Positions 42,469 through 51,471 of a stretch of 64,000 nucleotides of DNA are shown piece after piece (within the stretch, counting starts at the first letter, position 1; each line of letters opens with the position of its first letter). Under the pieces are notes generated by a model, which was not told the origin of the DNA, did not search any database, and saw only the letters and a list, made by a program, of their open reading frames with translations. Where the stretch lies: contig NZ_UUIS01000067.1 in the NCBI RefSeq assembly GCF_900589395.1, forward strand, positions 1 to 64,000. Direction: 5' to 3'. The stretch comes from Pseudomonas viridiflava (lineage in GTDB: Bacteria > Pseudomonadota > Gammaproteobacteria > Pseudomonadales > Pseudomonadaceae). The position numbers and the translations under genes were made by a program.

Positions 42469-45081
42469 ATGGAGAGCAGTCGGGTGAAAGGCAGTCAGCT
42501 CAGCACCGCCCAGCAGTCAGCAGCACAAGACCCGGCGCCGGCCTCGACCGGCCTGCATGCCCTGCTGCCCGGCCTGGTCCCGGCGCTGATCGGCCTGTGT
42601 GCCGCCGGGCTGCTGGTGGGCATCAGCCTGTCCGGCAACCCGCAGCACTATCAACAACAGGTTCAGGCCTGGGGCAGCGGCCAGGCGGCAGCGGTCAATC
42701 TGGCGTTGCGCCAGATCGATGCCGACACCCGCGCCGCCGCCAGCAATCCGGCCATTGCCCGGCTGGTGCAGGGCAGCGAGCCGTTGGCCCTGAAAGCGGC
42801 ACAGACGCAGTTTCTCTACTGGGATGGCCTGATCGGCGCCCGCATCAGCCCCAGAGGGCTGGCCGATACCGATGACCAGGGCACCGTGCCGGTGAGTTTT
42901 TCTACGCTGGACATGCTCAACAAGGCGATACAGGGCGAGCCTGCGGCCCCTGAAGCACGCAAGATCGGCGAGCGCTGGGTCATCTACAGCGCCACCGCCG
43001 TGCGCGATGCCCCCGGTCAGCCGGCCAGCGGCACGCTGTTGCTGGCCTTCGACCTCCAGCGCCTGATCGGGGCACTGCCACCGATTCCCGGCGAGGCCGG
43101 GCAGGTCACGCTCAGCCAGCAGTTCGGCAACGGCCCGCGCCAGGTCTTCATCCAGCGCGGCCAGGCCAGCGGCGACACGGCGGTGAACTTCGACACCGGC
43201 TACCCAGGCTGGCAGTTGCAGTTCACGCCGGGCCCGGCCCTGCAAGGCTCGCCGCCCTGGCTGCTGCTGGCGCTGGCCGCCCTGCTGGCGCTGGTGGGCA
43301 TCATGCTGGGCCTGTACCTCAACGAACGCGCCTTGCAACGCCGCATCAGCGCCGATGCCCGGCAGCTCGATCAGCTGCTGCAAGAACTCTCTGGCGGAAA
43401 AACCGTCAAATCATTCGGTTTGAGCCTGCCTGCCCTTGAAGGCCTGGCCCAGGCCCTCGCCCGTTTTTCGCTGCGCGGCCCGCATGCAGGCATGTCCGGC
43501 ACGGTGCCCAGCGACAAGATCGACCCCGCACCCGGCATCACTGAAGGCAGCGTTGCAGTATCGCCACCGCCCAGCGTCCCTGACGACGGCCTGTGCGATC
43601 CGCTGTTCCAGGATACCGATATTCTCGATATCGACATTCTCGACGACAACCAGAACTTCCTGAGATCGGAGCTCTCCCCCCCAATGAACAGCCCAGCATC
43701 CGTGGCACCCCAACTGCCTGACACCATTTTTCGCGCCTATGACATTCGCGGCGTGGTCGGCGACACCCTCCACGCAGAAACCGCCTACTGGATCGGCCGC
43801 GCCATCGGCGCCCAGAGCCTGGCCGAAAACGAACCCAACGTCAGCGTCGGCCGCGACGGTCGCCTGTCGGGCCCTGAACTGTCGCAGCAACTGATCAAGG
43901 GCCTGTACGACAGCGGCTGCCACGTCAGCGACGTTGGCCTGGTGCCGACCCCTGCCCTGTACTACGCCGCCAACGTGCTGGCCGGCAAGACCGGTGTGAT
44001 GCTGACCGGCAGCCACAACCCCAAGGACTACAACGGCTTCAAGATCGTGATCGCCGGCGACACCCTGGCCAACGAGCAGATCCAGGCGCTGTTGCAGCGT
44101 ATCCGCAGCAACGACCTGCCCACCGGTGCTGGCAGCGTCACCCAGGTCAACATCCTGGACAGCTATTCGAGCTACATCGAGAAAGACATTGCCCTGGCCC
44201 GCAAGCTCAAGGTCGTGGTCGATTGCGGCAACGGTGCGGCCGGTGTGATCGCCCCGCAACTGATCGAGAAGCTGGGCTGTGAAGTGATCTCGCTGTTCGA
44301 AGAGGTCGACGGCAACTTCCCCAACCATCACCCGGACCCGGGCAAGCTGGAAAACCTCCAGGACCTGATCGCCAAGGTCAGGGAAACCGGGGCCGACCTG
44401 GGCCTGGCCTTCGACGGCGACGGCGACCGTGTGGGCGTGGTCACCAACCAGGGCAACGTGGTTTACCCCGACCGCCTGCTGATGCTGTTTGCCCTGGACG
44501 TGCTGGAACGCAATCCGGGCGCCGACATCATCTTCGACGTCAAATGCACGCGGCGCCTGACCCCGCTGATCAGCGAACATGGCGGTCGTCCGGTGATGTG
44601 GAAGACCGGCCACTCGCTGATCAAGAAGCAGATGAAAAAGAGCGGCGCCCTGCTGGCCGGCGAAATGAGCGGGCACATCTTCTTCAAGGAACGCTGGTTC
44701 GGCTTCGACGACGGTATCTACAGCGCAGCACGCCTGCTGGAAATCCTCAGCCAGAAGACGCAAGACGCCGAAACGCTGTTCGCTTCGTTCCCCGAGGATA
44801 TTTCCACCCCGGAAATCAATATCAAGGTGACCGATGTCACCAAGTTCAGCATCATTGAAGCCCTCGAAAAGGACGCTCAGTGGGGCGATGCCAAGCTGAC
44901 CAGCATCGATGGCGTACGGGTCGACTATCCGCAAGGCTGGGGCCTGGTGCGCGCGTCCAACACCACGCCGGTGCTGGTGCTGCGCTTCGAAGCCGAAACC
45001 GAAGCTGAATTGCAGCGCATCCAGAGCGTCTTCCATACCGAGCTCAAGAAAGTTGCGCCGGACCTCGAACTGCCGTTCTGA
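42469..45081 (+). CDS. algC: Phosphomannomutase/phosphoglucomutase with N-terminal membrane region
   Basis: This is an 870-residue frame. The C-terminal ~465 residues (from about 43684) are AlgC: phosphoserine loop TGSHNPKDYNG, metal loop DGDGDRVG, sugar loop GEMSGH. The N-terminal ~400 residues have two membrane segments (about 30-52 and 262-284) that flank a periplasmic sensor-like domain, followed by a linker rich in Asp and Pro. AlgC is classically described as a soluble ~463-residue enzyme for alginate, LPS and rhamnolipid sugars. The long form is common in Pseudomonas annotation. An internal ATG at 43684 matches the classical start but has no clear ribosome site, so both forms remain possible. 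Confidence 0.9.
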   Translation: MESSRVKGSQLSTAQQSAAQDPAPASTGLHALLPGLVPALIGLCAAGLLVGISLSGNPQHYQQQVQAWGSGQAAAVNLALRQIDADTRAAASNPAIARLVQGSEPLALKAAQTQFLYWDGLIGARISPRGLADTDDQGTVPVSFSTLDMLNKAIQGEPAAPEARKIGERWVIYSATAVRDAPGQPASGTLLLAFDLQRLIGALPPIPGEAGQVTLSQQFGNGPRQVFIQRGQASGDTAVNFDTGYPGWQLQFTPGPALQGSPPWLLLALAALLALVGIMLGLYLNERALQRRISADARQLDQLLQELSGGKTVKSFGLSLPALEGLAQALARFSLRGPHAGMSGTVPSDKIDPAPGITEGSVAVSPPPSVPDDGLCDPLFQDTDILDIDILDDNQNFLRSELSPPMNSPASVAPQLPDTIFRAYDIRGVVGDTLHAETAYWIGRAIGAQSLAENEPNVSVGRDGRLSGPELSQQLIKGLYDSGCHVSDVGLVPTPALYYAANVLAGKTGVMLTGSHNPKDYNGFKIVIAGDTLANEQIQALLQRIRSNDLPTGAGSVTQVNILDSYSSYIEKDIALARKLKVVVDCGNGAAGVIAPQLIEKLGCEVISLFEEVDGNFPNHHPDPGKLENLQDLIAKVRETGADLGLAFDGDGDRVGVVTNQGNVVYPDRLLMLFALDVLERNPGADIIFDVKCTRRLTPLISEHGGRPVMWKTGHSLIKKQMKKSGALLAGEMSGHIFFKERWFGFDDGIYSAARLLEILSQKTQDAETLFASFPEDISTPEINIKVTDVTKFSIIEALEKDAQWGDAKLTSIDGVRVDYPQGWGLVRASNTTPVLVLRFEAETEAELQRIQSVFHTELKKVAPDLELPF

Positions 45082-45109
45082 TTGTTTTGATCTTTGACAG
45101 GAGCCCCGA

Positions 45110-46018
45110 ATGACCCTCGATCGTGATGCCGCCACCAACGTTGCCAAGGTATTGTCCGAAGCACTGCCTTACATCCGCCGCTTCGTCGGCAAGACGCTGG
45201 TCATCAAGTACGGCGGCAACGCCATGGAGAGCGAAGAGCTCAAGACCGGCTTTGCCCGCGACATCGTGCTGATGAAGGCGGTCGGCATCAACCCGGTGGT
45301 GGTTCACGGCGGCGGCCCGCAGATCGGCGATCTGCTCAAGCGCCTGTCCATCGAAAGCCACTTCATCGATGGCATGCGCGTCACTGACGCGCAGACCATG
45401 GACGTGGTGGAAATGGTGCTGGGCGGCCAGGTCAACAAGGACATCGTCAACCTGATCAACCGTCATGGCGGCAGCGCCATCGGCCTGACCGGCAAGGACG
45501 CCGAGCTGATCCGTGCGAAAAAGCTCACCGTCACCCGCCAGACCCCGGAAATGACCAAGCCCGAGATCATCGACATCGGCCATGTAGGCGAAGTGGTCGG
45601 GGTCAACACCGACCTGCTCAACATGCTGGTCAGGGGTGACTTCATCCCGGTGATCGCGCCAATCGGCGTCGGCCCCGAAGGCGAGTCGTACAACATCAAC
45701 GCCGACCTGGTGGCCGGCAAGGTGGCCGAGGCGCTCAAGGCCGAGAAGTTGATGCTGCTGACCAACATAGCCGGCCTGATGGACAAGCAAGGCCAGGTGC
45801 TGACCGGCCTGACCACCGAACAGGTCGACAGCCTGATCGCCGACGGCACCATCTACGGTGGCATGCTGCCCAAGATCCGCTGTGCGTTGGAAGCGGTGCA
45901 AGGCGGTGTGCACAGCTCGCATATCATCGACGGCCGGGTGCCCAATGCGGTGCTGCTGGAGATCTTCACCGACAGCGGCGTCGGCACCCTGATCACCAAC
46001 CGCAAGCCTCGCGGCTGA
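45110..46018 (+). CDS. argB: Acetylglutamate kinase
   Basis: This is a 302-residue amino-acid-kinase-fold enzyme: VIKYGGNAM at the N-terminus, VVHGGGPQIG for substrate binding, and GGMLPKIRCALEAVQGGVHSSHIIDG near the C-terminus. It phosphorylates N-acetylglutamate in arginine synthesis. The N-terminal helix is the form linked to arginine feedback inhibition. It follows algC and is ended by a strong terminator. Confidence 0.97.
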   Translation: MTLDRDAATNVAKVLSEALPYIRRFVGKTLVIKYGGNAMESEELKTGFARDIVLMKAVGINPVVVHGGGPQIGDLLKRLSIESHFIDGMRVTDAQTMDVVEMVLGGQVNKDIVNLINRHGGSAIGLTGKDAELIRAKKLTVTRQTPEMTKPEIIDIGHVGEVVGVNTDLLNMLVRGDFIPVIAPIGVGPEGESYNINADLVAGKVAEALKAEKLMLLTNIAGLMDKQGQVLTGLTTEQVDSLIADGTIYGGMLPKIRCALEAVQGGVHSSHIIDGRVPNAVLLEIFTDSGVGTLITNRKPRG

Positions 46019-46029
46019 CGGTTCACCGA

Positions 46030-46065
46030 AAGCCCCGCCTGCGCAAGCAGGCGGGGCTTTTTTGT
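46030..46065 (+). terminator. Rho-independent terminator of argB
   Basis: A 13-bp GC-rich stem (AAGCCCCGCCTGC with GCAGGCGGGGCTT), a GCAA loop and a T-run starting at about 46058. It lies about 12 bases past the argB stop. Confidence 0.92.
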
Positions 46066-46120
46066 GGGTATTACCCGCCGCCTTGGCGGCACGCTGTCGC
46101 GCAGCAAACAGGGGACCTGT

Positions 46121-46238
46121 GGGAGGCGGCTTGCCGGCGATCGAGTGCGTAGCGCTCGCAGAAATCTTGGAACGCTGAAATTTTACGACTGCTAGCGCAC
46201 TCGGTCGCGGTGGTCCGGCATTCCGGCAAGCGCGCCTA
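46121..46238. repeat. Long palindromic REP-type element
   Basis: Arms GGCGGCTTGCCGGCGATCGAG and the inverted CCGGCATTCCGGCAAGCGCGCCTAC bracket an interior with GAACGCTGAAATTTTACGACTGCT. Its last bases provide the TAG stop of the DUF4124 gene on the minus strand. Confidence 0.85.
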
Positions 46239-46874
46239 CTGCAGCAGCTTCTGCACCCGTGCCCGGTCTACGGCAAACGCGGCTTCGGCTTCCTGCCGGC
46301 TTTGCTGGTAGCGCAGGATGCCGGCTTGTAGCGCCTGTTGCCGGGTGCGCAGGTCCTTGAGCTGGTCAAGCAGCGTTTGCGGCACCGGCCGGCCGGTACG
46401 CTCGTGATCGGCCGCCTGGCCCTGCAGACTGGCCTGCTGGGCGGACAGGCCCTGGATATTGCCCTGGGCCACGCCGACCAGCGCATCGAGCTCGGCCAGC
46501 CGGCGCGCCTTGGCGCGGTCAACGTCATCCAGACTGCTGTACTGCTGCAAGAGCTGTGCGTCGGCACTGGCCTGGGCCTTGACGGCTTCGGCCTGGCGGA
46601 TTTCCTGGGCGGTGGGGGCCGGTGGTACGGTCTGCACCACCCGGCCACGGGCATTGAGGACCTGATAGCCCTTGCCGATGTATTCGGGCGGGACGCCCTG
46701 GCGGTCCATGACGGTCACGCCACGGCTGTCGATGTAGCGGTAGAGCATGACCTCGGGCGGCTCGGCAGCCAGGGCGGGCGTCTGCAGCGAGGCGCCAAGC
46801 CATAGCAGCAGGCCTGCCGCGCCCAGGCGAACCTGGCGCATCGGTCGCACTTGCAGTTGCCCGGCCCCGGCCAT
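46236..46874 (-). CDS. DUF4124-domain periplasmic protein
   Basis: This 212-residue protein has a signal-like segment at about 12-36 (GAAGLLLWLGASLQTPALA). A DUF4124 domain follows (MLYRYIDSRGVTVMDRQGVPPEY), then a long helical, probably coiled-coil region rich in Gln, Ala and Arg. Function is unknown; it is likely periplasmic. The ATG at 46874 has AAGGAGG four bases upstream. It lies eight bases past the pyrE stop, so it is cotranscribed with pyrE. The stop TAG is part of a REP. Confidence 0.85.
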   Translation of the reverse strand: MAGAGQLQVRPMRQVRLGAAGLLLWLGASLQTPALAAEPPEVMLYRYIDSRGVTVMDRQGVPPEYIGKGYQVLNARGRVVQTVPPAPTAQEIRQAEAVKAQASADAQLLQQYSSLDDVDRAKARRLAELDALVGVAQGNIQGLSAQQASLQGQAADHERTGRPVPQTLLDQLKDLRTRQQALQAGILRYQQSRQEAEAAFAVDRARVQKLLQ

Positions 46875-46882
46875 AGGCCTCC

Positions 46883-47524
46883 TTAAATCCCGAACTGCGC
46901 CCGATAGTCCTCGACCGCCGGCAGGTACTGCTTGAGCTGCGGGTCGTCGGCCAGAAACTCCAGCACCTGGTTCAGCGACACGATGCTGACCACCGGGATA
47001 CCGAAGTCGCGCTCCACTTCCTGGATCGCCGACAGCTCGCCGTTGCCCCGCTCCTGGCGGTTGAGGGCGATCAGCACGCCGGCCGCCGTGGCCTGCTGGG
47101 CCTGGATGATCTGCATGACTTCACGAATGGCGGTACCGGCGGTGATCACGTCGTCGATGATCAGCACATTGCCGGCCAGGGGCGCGCCTACCAGGCTGCC
47201 GCCTTCGCCGTGATCCTTGGCTTCCTTGCGGTTGAAGCACCACGGCAGGTCGCGGTCATGGTGCTCGGCCAGTGCCACGGCCGTAGCGGCGGCCAGCGGA
47301 ATGCCCTTGTAGGCCGGGCCGAACAGCACGTCGAAGGACAGACCGCTGTCGACCACGGCAGCCGCGTAGTAACGCCCGAGCCGCGAGAGGGCCGAGCCGC
47401 TGTTGAACAGGCCGGCATTGAAGAAGTAAGGGCTGGTACGCCCGGACTTGAGGGTGAACTCACCGAAGCGCAATACGCCGCGATCAATGGCAAAACGAAT
47501 GAAATCGCGTTGGTACGCCTGCAT
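46883..47524 (-). CDS. pyrE: Orotate phosphoribosyltransferase
   Basis: This is a 213-residue PRTase. The PRPP-binding motif is VLIIDDVITAGTAIRE, with the flexible loop at FNRKEAKDHGEGG. It makes orotidine 5'-phosphate in pyrimidine synthesis. It is divergent from crc across 80 bases, a conserved Pseudomonas pair. Confidence 0.97.
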   Translation of the reverse strand: MQAYQRDFIRFAIDRGVLRFGEFTLKSGRTSPYFFNAGLFNSGSALSRLGRYYAAAVVDSGLSFDVLFGPAYKGIPLAAATAVALAEHHDRDLPWCFNRKEAKDHGEGGSLVGAPLAGNVLIIDDVITAGTAIREVMQIIQAQQATAAGVLIALNRQERGNGELSAIQEVERDFGIPVVSIVSLNQVLEFLADDPQLKQYLPAVEDYRAQFGI

Positions 47525-47604
47525 GAAAAAGCCTCGAAAGCATGGATTTAGCTAATTGACTTGACCTCGGGTATCATACACGCACGTGATTTTTGGGGCC
47601 ATTT

Positions 47605-48384
47605 ATGCGGATCATCAGTGTGAACGTAAATGGCATTCAGGCTGCAGTCGAGCGTGGTTTGCTCAGCTGGCTGCAAGCCCAGAATGCCGACGTCATCTGT
47701 CTACAGGACACCCGCGCCTCCACCTTTGAACTGGATGATCCAGCCTATCAGCTGGATGGCTACTTCCTTTACGCGTGCGAAGCCGAAGTACCCGCCCAGG
47801 GCGGTGTGGCGCTTTACTCGCGTTTGCAACCAAAGGCGGTAATCAGCGGCCTGGGCTTCGAAACAGCCGACCGCTACGGGCGTTACCTGCAGGCCGATTT
47901 CGACAAAGTCAGTATTGCCAGCCTGTTGATGCCTTCGGGCATGAACGGTGACGAAGACCTGAACCAGAAGTTCAAGCTCATGGACGACTTCGGCAAGTAC
48001 CTGGACAAGCAACGCCGCAAGCGTCGCGAATACATCTATTGCGGCTCGCTGTATGTCGCGCAGCAGAAGCTCGACATCAAGAACTGGCGCGACAGCCAGC
48101 AGTCGCCGGGCTTCCTGGCGCCCGAGCGTGCGTGGATGGACGAGATCGTCGGCAACATGGGCTATGTGGACGCCCTGCGCGAAGTCAATCGCGAAGGCGA
48201 CCAGTACAGCTGGTGGCCAGACAGTGAACAGGCCGAGATGCTCAACCTGGGCTGGCGCTTCGACTACCAGATCCTGACGCCAGGCCTGCGTCGCTTCGTG
48301 CGCAGCGCACGCCTGCCACGCCAGCCGCGCTTCTCGCAGCACGCGCCGCTGATCGTGGACTACGATTGGACCCTGACCATCTGA
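47605..48384 (+). CDS. crc: Catabolite repression control protein Crc
   Basis: This is a 259-residue endonuclease/exonuclease/phosphatase-fold protein: MRIISVNVNGIQAAVERGLL at the N-terminus and RFSQHAPLIVDYDW at the C-terminus. In Pseudomonas, Crc has no nuclease activity. It acts with Hfq on A-rich leader RNAs to repress catabolic genes. A terminator follows the gene. The catabolic genes on the island could be subject to Crc/Hfq control. Confidence 0.96.
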   Translation: MRIISVNVNGIQAAVERGLLSWLQAQNADVICLQDTRASTFELDDPAYQLDGYFLYACEAEVPAQGGVALYSRLQPKAVISGLGFETADRYGRYLQADFDKVSIASLLMPSGMNGDEDLNQKFKLMDDFGKYLDKQRRKRREYIYCGSLYVAQQKLDIKNWRDSQQSPGFLAPERAWMDEIVGNMGYVDALREVNREGDQYSWWPDSEQAEMLNLGWRFDYQILTPGLRRFVRSARLPRQPRFSQHAPLIVDYDWTLTI

Positions 48385-48407
48385 CCAAGGGTCAAGGTCC
48401 ACTCGAC

Positions 48408-48435
48408 AAAAAGCCGACATGACGTCGGCTTTTTA
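48408..48435. terminator. Bidirectional terminator between crc and rph
   Basis: AAAAAGCCGAC and GTCGGCTTTTT form an 11-bp stem with a short loop, with a T-run on both readings. It serves crc directly; rph ends about 90 bases further on. Confidence 0.9.
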
Positions 48436-48527
48436 TTGCCCGCAGATCGCAGGACCGGCCGGGCGGCGATCCACTTCAGCCGGGAAATGGTCATCACTCG
48501 CGGTGGTGATGCCATTCCCGCGGATAA

Positions 48528-49250
48528 TCAGTCCGCCAGCGCCGCGCGCTGCAGCTCGAAGATCTCGTCCATGCCCTTGCGGCCCAGTTCCAGCATGGCG
48601 GTGAGCTCTTCAGGCTGGAACGGCGCGCCTTCGGCGGTGCCCTGGATCTCGATGAAACCGCCGGCGCTGGTCATGACCAGGTTCAGGTCGGTCTCGGCCG
48701 CCGAATCCTCGAGGTAGTCCAGGTCCAGGACCGGCTCGCCCTTGTAGATGCCCACCGACACGGCACCGACCATCTGCTTGAGCGGATCCCCGGCTTTCAG
48801 GCCGCCACGCTTCTTGATCAGTTTCAGGGCATCGATCAGCGCCACCATAGAGCCGGTGATCGACGCGGTGCGGGTACCGCCATCGGCCTGGATCACGTCG
48901 CAATCGACGTACAGGGTGATGTCGCCCAGCTTGGACATGTCCAGTGCCGCACGCAGCGAACGGCCGATCAGGCGCTGGATTTCCAGGGTACGGCCGCCCT
49001 GCTTGCCACGGCTGGCCTCGCGCTGGTTACGCTCGCCGGTCGAACGCGGCAGCATGCCGTACTCGGCGGTCAGCCAACCCTGGCCCTGGCCCTTGAGAAA
49101 GCGCGGGACGCCGTTTTCGACGCTGACCGTGCAGATGACCTTGGTGTCACCGAACTCGACCAGCACAGAGCCTTCGGCATGTTTGGTGTAGTTGCGGGTG
49201 ATACGGATCGGGCGCAGCTGATCGGCAGCGCGACCACTTGGACGTTTCAT
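48528..49250 (-). CDS. rph: Ribonuclease PH
   Basis: This is a 240-residue phosphorolytic RNase: MKRPSGRAADQLRPIRITRN at the start, RSTGERNQREASRGKQGGR for RNA binding and VDCDVIQADGGTRTASITG in the active site. It trims the 3' ends of tRNA precursors. The ATG at 49250 is the family start. It is divergent from yicC. Confidence 0.97.
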   Translation of the reverse strand: MKRPSGRAADQLRPIRITRNYTKHAEGSVLVEFGDTKVICTVSVENGVPRFLKGQGQGWLTAEYGMLPRSTGERNQREASRGKQGGRTLEIQRLIGRSLRAALDMSKLGDITLYVDCDVIQADGGTRTASITGSMVALIDALKLIKKRGGLKAGDPLKQMVGAVSVGIYKGEPVLDLDYLEDSAAETDLNLVMTSAGGFIEIQGTAEGAPFQPEELTAMLELGRKGMDEIFELQRAALAD

Positions 49251-49525
49251 CTGGCAATACCTGTACAGGGACGGAAAACTGCCCGGAGTATAAAGCCCAT
49301 GGCCGGCGCGGGCACACCTAAAAGTCCGCCAGGCTGTTTCAGGCGACACAAGGGCTCTGCCGCCGGGCTTGCCGGGGGGCATCGACGATAGGGTGGCACT
49401 TGGCGCATCGGCGGTTTGGGAGCCGGCCACGCACTGGGTTACAATCCTGCGCCTTTGCAGCCTGTCGCAAGGCGTCCGCCCGGACCCACCCCTGCCTCAG
49501 GACTCACGAATCAGGAGGTACACCC

Positions 49526-50389
49526 ATGGTGCACAGCATGACCGCCTTTGCCCGCGTCGAACGGGCCGGTGCCCAGGGCACCCTGAGCTGGGAACTGCGC
49601 TCGGTCAACCACCGCTATCTGGAGCCGCACCTGCGCCTGCCCGATGCCTTCCGTGACCTGGAAGGCGCCATTCGTGAAGCCCTGCGCCAGGGCCTGTCGC
49701 GCGGCAAGGTCGAATGCACCCTGCGCTTTACCGAAGAAAGCGCCGGCAAGCCGCTGCAGGTCGACCGCGAACGCGCCGCGCAACTGGTTGCTGCCGCCGA
49801 ACAGGTCGCCAGCCTCATCCAGCAGCCTGCGCCGCTCAACCCGCTTGAAGTGCTGGCCTGGCCGGGTGTGCTGGTGGCTGATGCCAGCGACCCGCAGGCG
49901 CTGAACACCGAGGCCCTGGCGCTGTTCAACCAGGGCCTGGACGAGCTCAGGACCTGCCGCGCCCGGGAAGGCGCAGGCCTGGCGGCGCTGCTCAACGAGC
50001 GGCTGGACGCCATTACCCTGGAAGTCACCACCCTGCGCGCCCTGGTCCCGCACATGCTGGCCGCCCAGCGCCAGAAGATTCTCGACCGCTTCACCGACAT
50101 GAAGGCCGAGCTGGACCCGCAGCGCCTGGAGCAGGAACTGGTCCTGCTGGCGCAAAAGAGCGATGTCGCCGAAGAGCTCGACCGCCTCAGCACCCACGTC
50201 ATCGAAGTGCGCCGGGTGCTCAAGGCCGGCGGCCAGGCCGGACGCCGCCTGGACTTCCTGATGCAGGAACTCAACCGCGAGGCCAACACCCTGGGCTCCA
50301 AGGCTTTCGATCCACGCAGCACCCAGGCGGCGGTCAACCTCAAAGTGTTGATCGAACAGATGCGCGAACAAGTACAGAACATTGAGTAA
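49526..50389 (+). CDS. yicC: YicC-family protein (endoribonuclease)
   Basis: This 287-residue protein has YicC N-terminal (MVHSMTAFARVERAGAQGTL, SVNHRYLE) and DUF1732 C-terminal domains (RRLDFLMQELNREANTLGSKA). Family members are hexameric endoribonucleases that take part in small RNA decay. The start ATG has AGGAGG seven bases upstream. It lies 12 bases before gmk. Confidence 0.93.
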   Translation: MVHSMTAFARVERAGAQGTLSWELRSVNHRYLEPHLRLPDAFRDLEGAIREALRQGLSRGKVECTLRFTEESAGKPLQVDRERAAQLVAAAEQVASLIQQPAPLNPLEVLAWPGVLVADASDPQALNTEALALFNQGLDELRTCRAREGAGLAALLNERLDAITLEVTTLRALVPHMLAAQRQKILDRFTDMKAELDPQRLEQELVLLAQKSDVAEELDRLSTHVIEVRRVLKAGGQAGRRLDFLMQELNREANTLGSKAFDPRSTQAAVNLKVLIEQMREQVQNIE

Positions 50390-50401
50390 GGCCAAGCCCA
50401 C

Positions 50402-51022
50402 ATGACCCACAGCACCGGCACCCTGTACATCGTTTCCGCGCCCTCCGGCGCAGGCAAGACCAGCCTGGTCTCGGCCCTGATCAAGGATCAGCCGCAGATC
50501 CGGCTGTCGGTCTCGCATACCACGCGCGCCATGCGCCCGGGCGAAGTGAACGGGGTGAACTATCACTTCGTCGAGCGCACCGACTTTCTGGCCATGATCG
50601 AGCAGGGCGACTTTCTCGAGCAGGCCGAAGTGTTCGGCAACCTGTACGGCACCTCGCAGAGCAGCCTGCAGCAGACCCTGGACGAAGGTCATGACCTGAT
50701 TCTGGAAATCGACTGGCAAGGGGCCGAGCAGGTGCGCAACCTGATGCCCGCTGCCCGCTCGATCTTCATCCTGCCGCCCAGCCAGGAAGCCTTGCGCCAG
50801 CGCCTGAACAATCGCGGCCAGGACAGCGACGAGATCATTGAGGGCCGCATGCGCGAAGCCGTCAGCGAAATGAGTCATTTTGCCGCCTACGACTATCTGA
50901 TCATCAATGATCACTTCGCCCAGGCGCTGGAAGACCTCAAGGCCATCTTCCGTGCCAATCGCCTGACCCAGACGCATCAACAGCAGCAACATCGAGCCCT
51001 GTTGAGCCAGTTGCTGAGCTGA
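50402..51022 (+). CDS. gmk: Guanylate kinase
   Basis: This is a 206-residue kinase: Walker A SAPSGAGKTSL, SVSHTTRAMRPGE for GMP binding, and LEIDWQGAEQV. It makes GDP from GMP. It is the second gene of yicC-gmk and leads on to rpoZ and spoT. Confidence 0.97.
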   Translation: MTHSTGTLYIVSAPSGAGKTSLVSALIKDQPQIRLSVSHTTRAMRPGEVNGVNYHFVERTDFLAMIEQGDFLEQAEVFGNLYGTSQSSLQQTLDEGHDLILEIDWQGAEQVRNLMPAARSIFILPPSQEALRQRLNNRGQDSDEIIEGRMREAVSEMSHFAAYDYLIINDHFAQALEDLKAIFRANRLTQTHQQQQHRALLSQLLS

Positions 51023-51147
51023 ACCTGCCGCCGGGATGGGCACCGCTGATGGCTTGGCGCTTGAAGCCTGCCACTCCCGGCTTGTACACTACCAAGTCCG
51101 CTCGCCCATCCGGGCAACGCGCATACGCATTTGCTACGAGGAATACC

Positions 51148-51411
51148 ATGGCCCGCGTGACTGTTGAAGACTGCCTGGAACACGTCGATAACCGCTTCGA
51201 GCTGGTCATGCTCGCCACCAAGCGTTCGCGTCAGCTTGCCACTGGCGGCAAGGAACCCAAGCTTGCCTGGGAAAATGACAAGCCGACCGTGCTGGCCCTG
51301 CGTGAAATCGCCGCCGGCCTGATCGACAACGCCGTGATCGCCGAAGCTGAAATCGTCGAAGACGAACCGTTGTTTGCCGCGTTCGAGGACGAGTCCAGCG
51401 AGGCCGTATAA
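51148..51411 (+). CDS. rpoZ: RNA polymerase omega subunit
   Basis: This is an 87-residue protein starting MARVTVEDCLEHVDNRFELV, with ATKRSRQLATGG and LREIAAGLI, as in omega. It stabilises the beta' subunit and forms part of a ppGpp site, which fits its position just before spoT. Confidence 0.97.
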   Translation: MARVTVEDCLEHVDNRFELVMLATKRSRQLATGGKEPKLAWENDKPTVLALREIAAGLIDNAVIAEAEIVEDEPLFAAFEDESSEAV

Positions 51412-51471
51412 GCCTATGCCGGGTCGACGTAGTGCGGCGCAGGGCATGGGCCATCGGCAGGAGGTAACGCT

